Positions 63,576-64,000 of a stretch of DNA of 64,000 nt are shown piece after piece. Source of the stretch: Streptomyces echinatus (lineage in GTDB: Bacteria > Actinomycetota > Actinomycetes > Streptomycetales > Streptomycetaceae); contig NZ_JACHJK010000002.1 in NCBI RefSeq assembly GCF_014203595.1, positions 620,001 through 684,000 on the forward strand, read 5' to 3'. The notes beneath the pieces were generated by a model. The model was not told where the DNA came from. It saw nothing but the letters and a program-made list of their open reading frames with translations, and made no database searches. The position numbers and the translations under genes were made by a program. Numbering within the stretch: the first letter of the stretch is position 1; the number at the start of each line of letters is the position of its first letter.

Positions 63576-64000
63576 ATGACCGAGCCCCGGATCCTCACCG
63601 TACGCCCGGAACCGGACCAGTACGCCTGGACGTTCGGCGGAGCGGCACCCCTGGCCCGGATCGCCCCCGGTACGGTTCTCGATCTGTACACGGAGGACTG
63701 CTTCGCCGGCCGGGTCCGCTCCGAGAAGGACCTCGTCTCCGAGGTGTGCCAGTTCCCGTACCTCAATCCCCAGACCGGCCCCTTCCACATCGAGGGCGCC
63801 GAACCCGGCGACACCGTGGCCGTCCACTTCGTGTCGATCGAACCGGCCCGTGACTGGGCGGCGTCCACGACGGTGCCCCTCTTCGGCGCGCTGACCTCCA
63901 CGCACACCACGGCCACCCTGCAGCCGCCACTGCCGGAGCGGGTCTGGATCTGGCAGCTGGACCGGGCCCGCGGGACCGCCCTGTTCCAGGCCCAGGACAG
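63576..64000 (+). CDS. Acetamidase/formamidase family protein (partial, runs off window)
   Basis: 141 residues seen. ILTVRPEPDQYAWTFGGAAP, PGTVLDLYTEDCFAGRVRSE, NPQTGPFHIEGAEPGDTVAV and RDWAASTTVPLFGALTSTHT match the FmdA/AmdA family, which hydrolyses formamide or acetamide to ammonia and acid. ATG 63576 is chosen; GGGAG is 10 bases away, and a three-codon ORF (ATG CGA CGA TGA, 63568-63579) lies between and overlaps the start. Confidence 0.88.
   Translation, partial: MTEPRILTVRPEPDQYAWTFGGAAPLARIAPGTVLDLYTEDCFAGRVRSEKDLVSEVCQFPYLNPQTGPFHIEGAEPGDTVAVHFVSIEPARDWAASTTVPLFGALTSTHTTATLQPPLPERVWIWQLDRARGTALFQAQD

Overview
The window is high-GC actinobacterial DNA, almost certainly a Streptomyces chromosome. 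It carries a cvn-type conservon, a frameshifted AfsR/SARP regulator, a type B L31, DUF5709/DUF5997-type proteins, strong third-position GC bias and hairpin terminators without T tracts. It reads as the inner edge of a chromosome arm, where a worn accessory zone meets a well-kept core. No rRNA, tRNA or CRISPR array was seen. All family names come from reading motifs, not from database searches.

About 1-12.3 kb is the worn zone. It holds two transposase remnants (about 149-430 and 7545-7788), an AfsR/SARP regulator with one frameshift (2164-5573), a luciferase-like monooxygenase with two (5617-6523), a DJ-1/PfpI gene with two (10080-10629), a scrap of aldehyde dehydrogenase (10877-10972) and a truncated second uracil-DNA glycosylase lying inverted to an intact one (11958-12302 against 11048-11725). 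Intact genes among them are PPOX-like, hemerythrin, secreted alpha/beta hydrolase and SDR genes. Most of the frameshifts can be repaired by a single base in a short homopolymer, so sequencing error must be excluded before calling decay.

12.3-26.9 kb: GlcNAc-kinase-like gene, CbiX/SirB-like protein, lactonase with a DasR-like palindrome upstream, FUSC membrane protein divergent from an Lrp/AsnC regulator, HAD phosphatase, DHA2 MFS exporter, a LysR-type sensor domain with no HTH divergent from a DUF5997 protein, YjbQ-like enzyme, FAD monooxygenase, MltG-like transglycosylase, and an ABC exporter divergent from a MarR regulator with a palindrome between them.

27-38 kb is rich in exported and envelope proteins: PNGase A-like glycoamidase divergent from an M1 peptidase, a modular peptidoglycan amidase, an L,D-transpeptidase-like lipoprotein, and a heterodimeric ABC exporter whose motifs leave exactly one complete ATP site. 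38-43 kb holds DUF5709, rpmE2, a membrane YdjM-like protein, a DUF3516-type helicase and tesB.

43.3-50.7 kb is the signalling block: DUF6397-like protein, orphan Roadblock protein, F420/FMN PPOX protein, then a conservon (cvnD, cvnC, cvnB, cvnA) preceded by an MHYT membrane sensor. 50.8-55.5 kb has a methyltransferase, a hydrolase/PadR pair, an MpaB-like oxygenase and small conserved proteins. 56-57.4 kb is a phytase-like secreted esterase broken by one extra G. 57.5-61.6 kb is the xylose cluster: xylA divergent from xylB and a ROK repressor. The right end holds an APC permease followed by an acetamidase/formamidase that runs off the edge.
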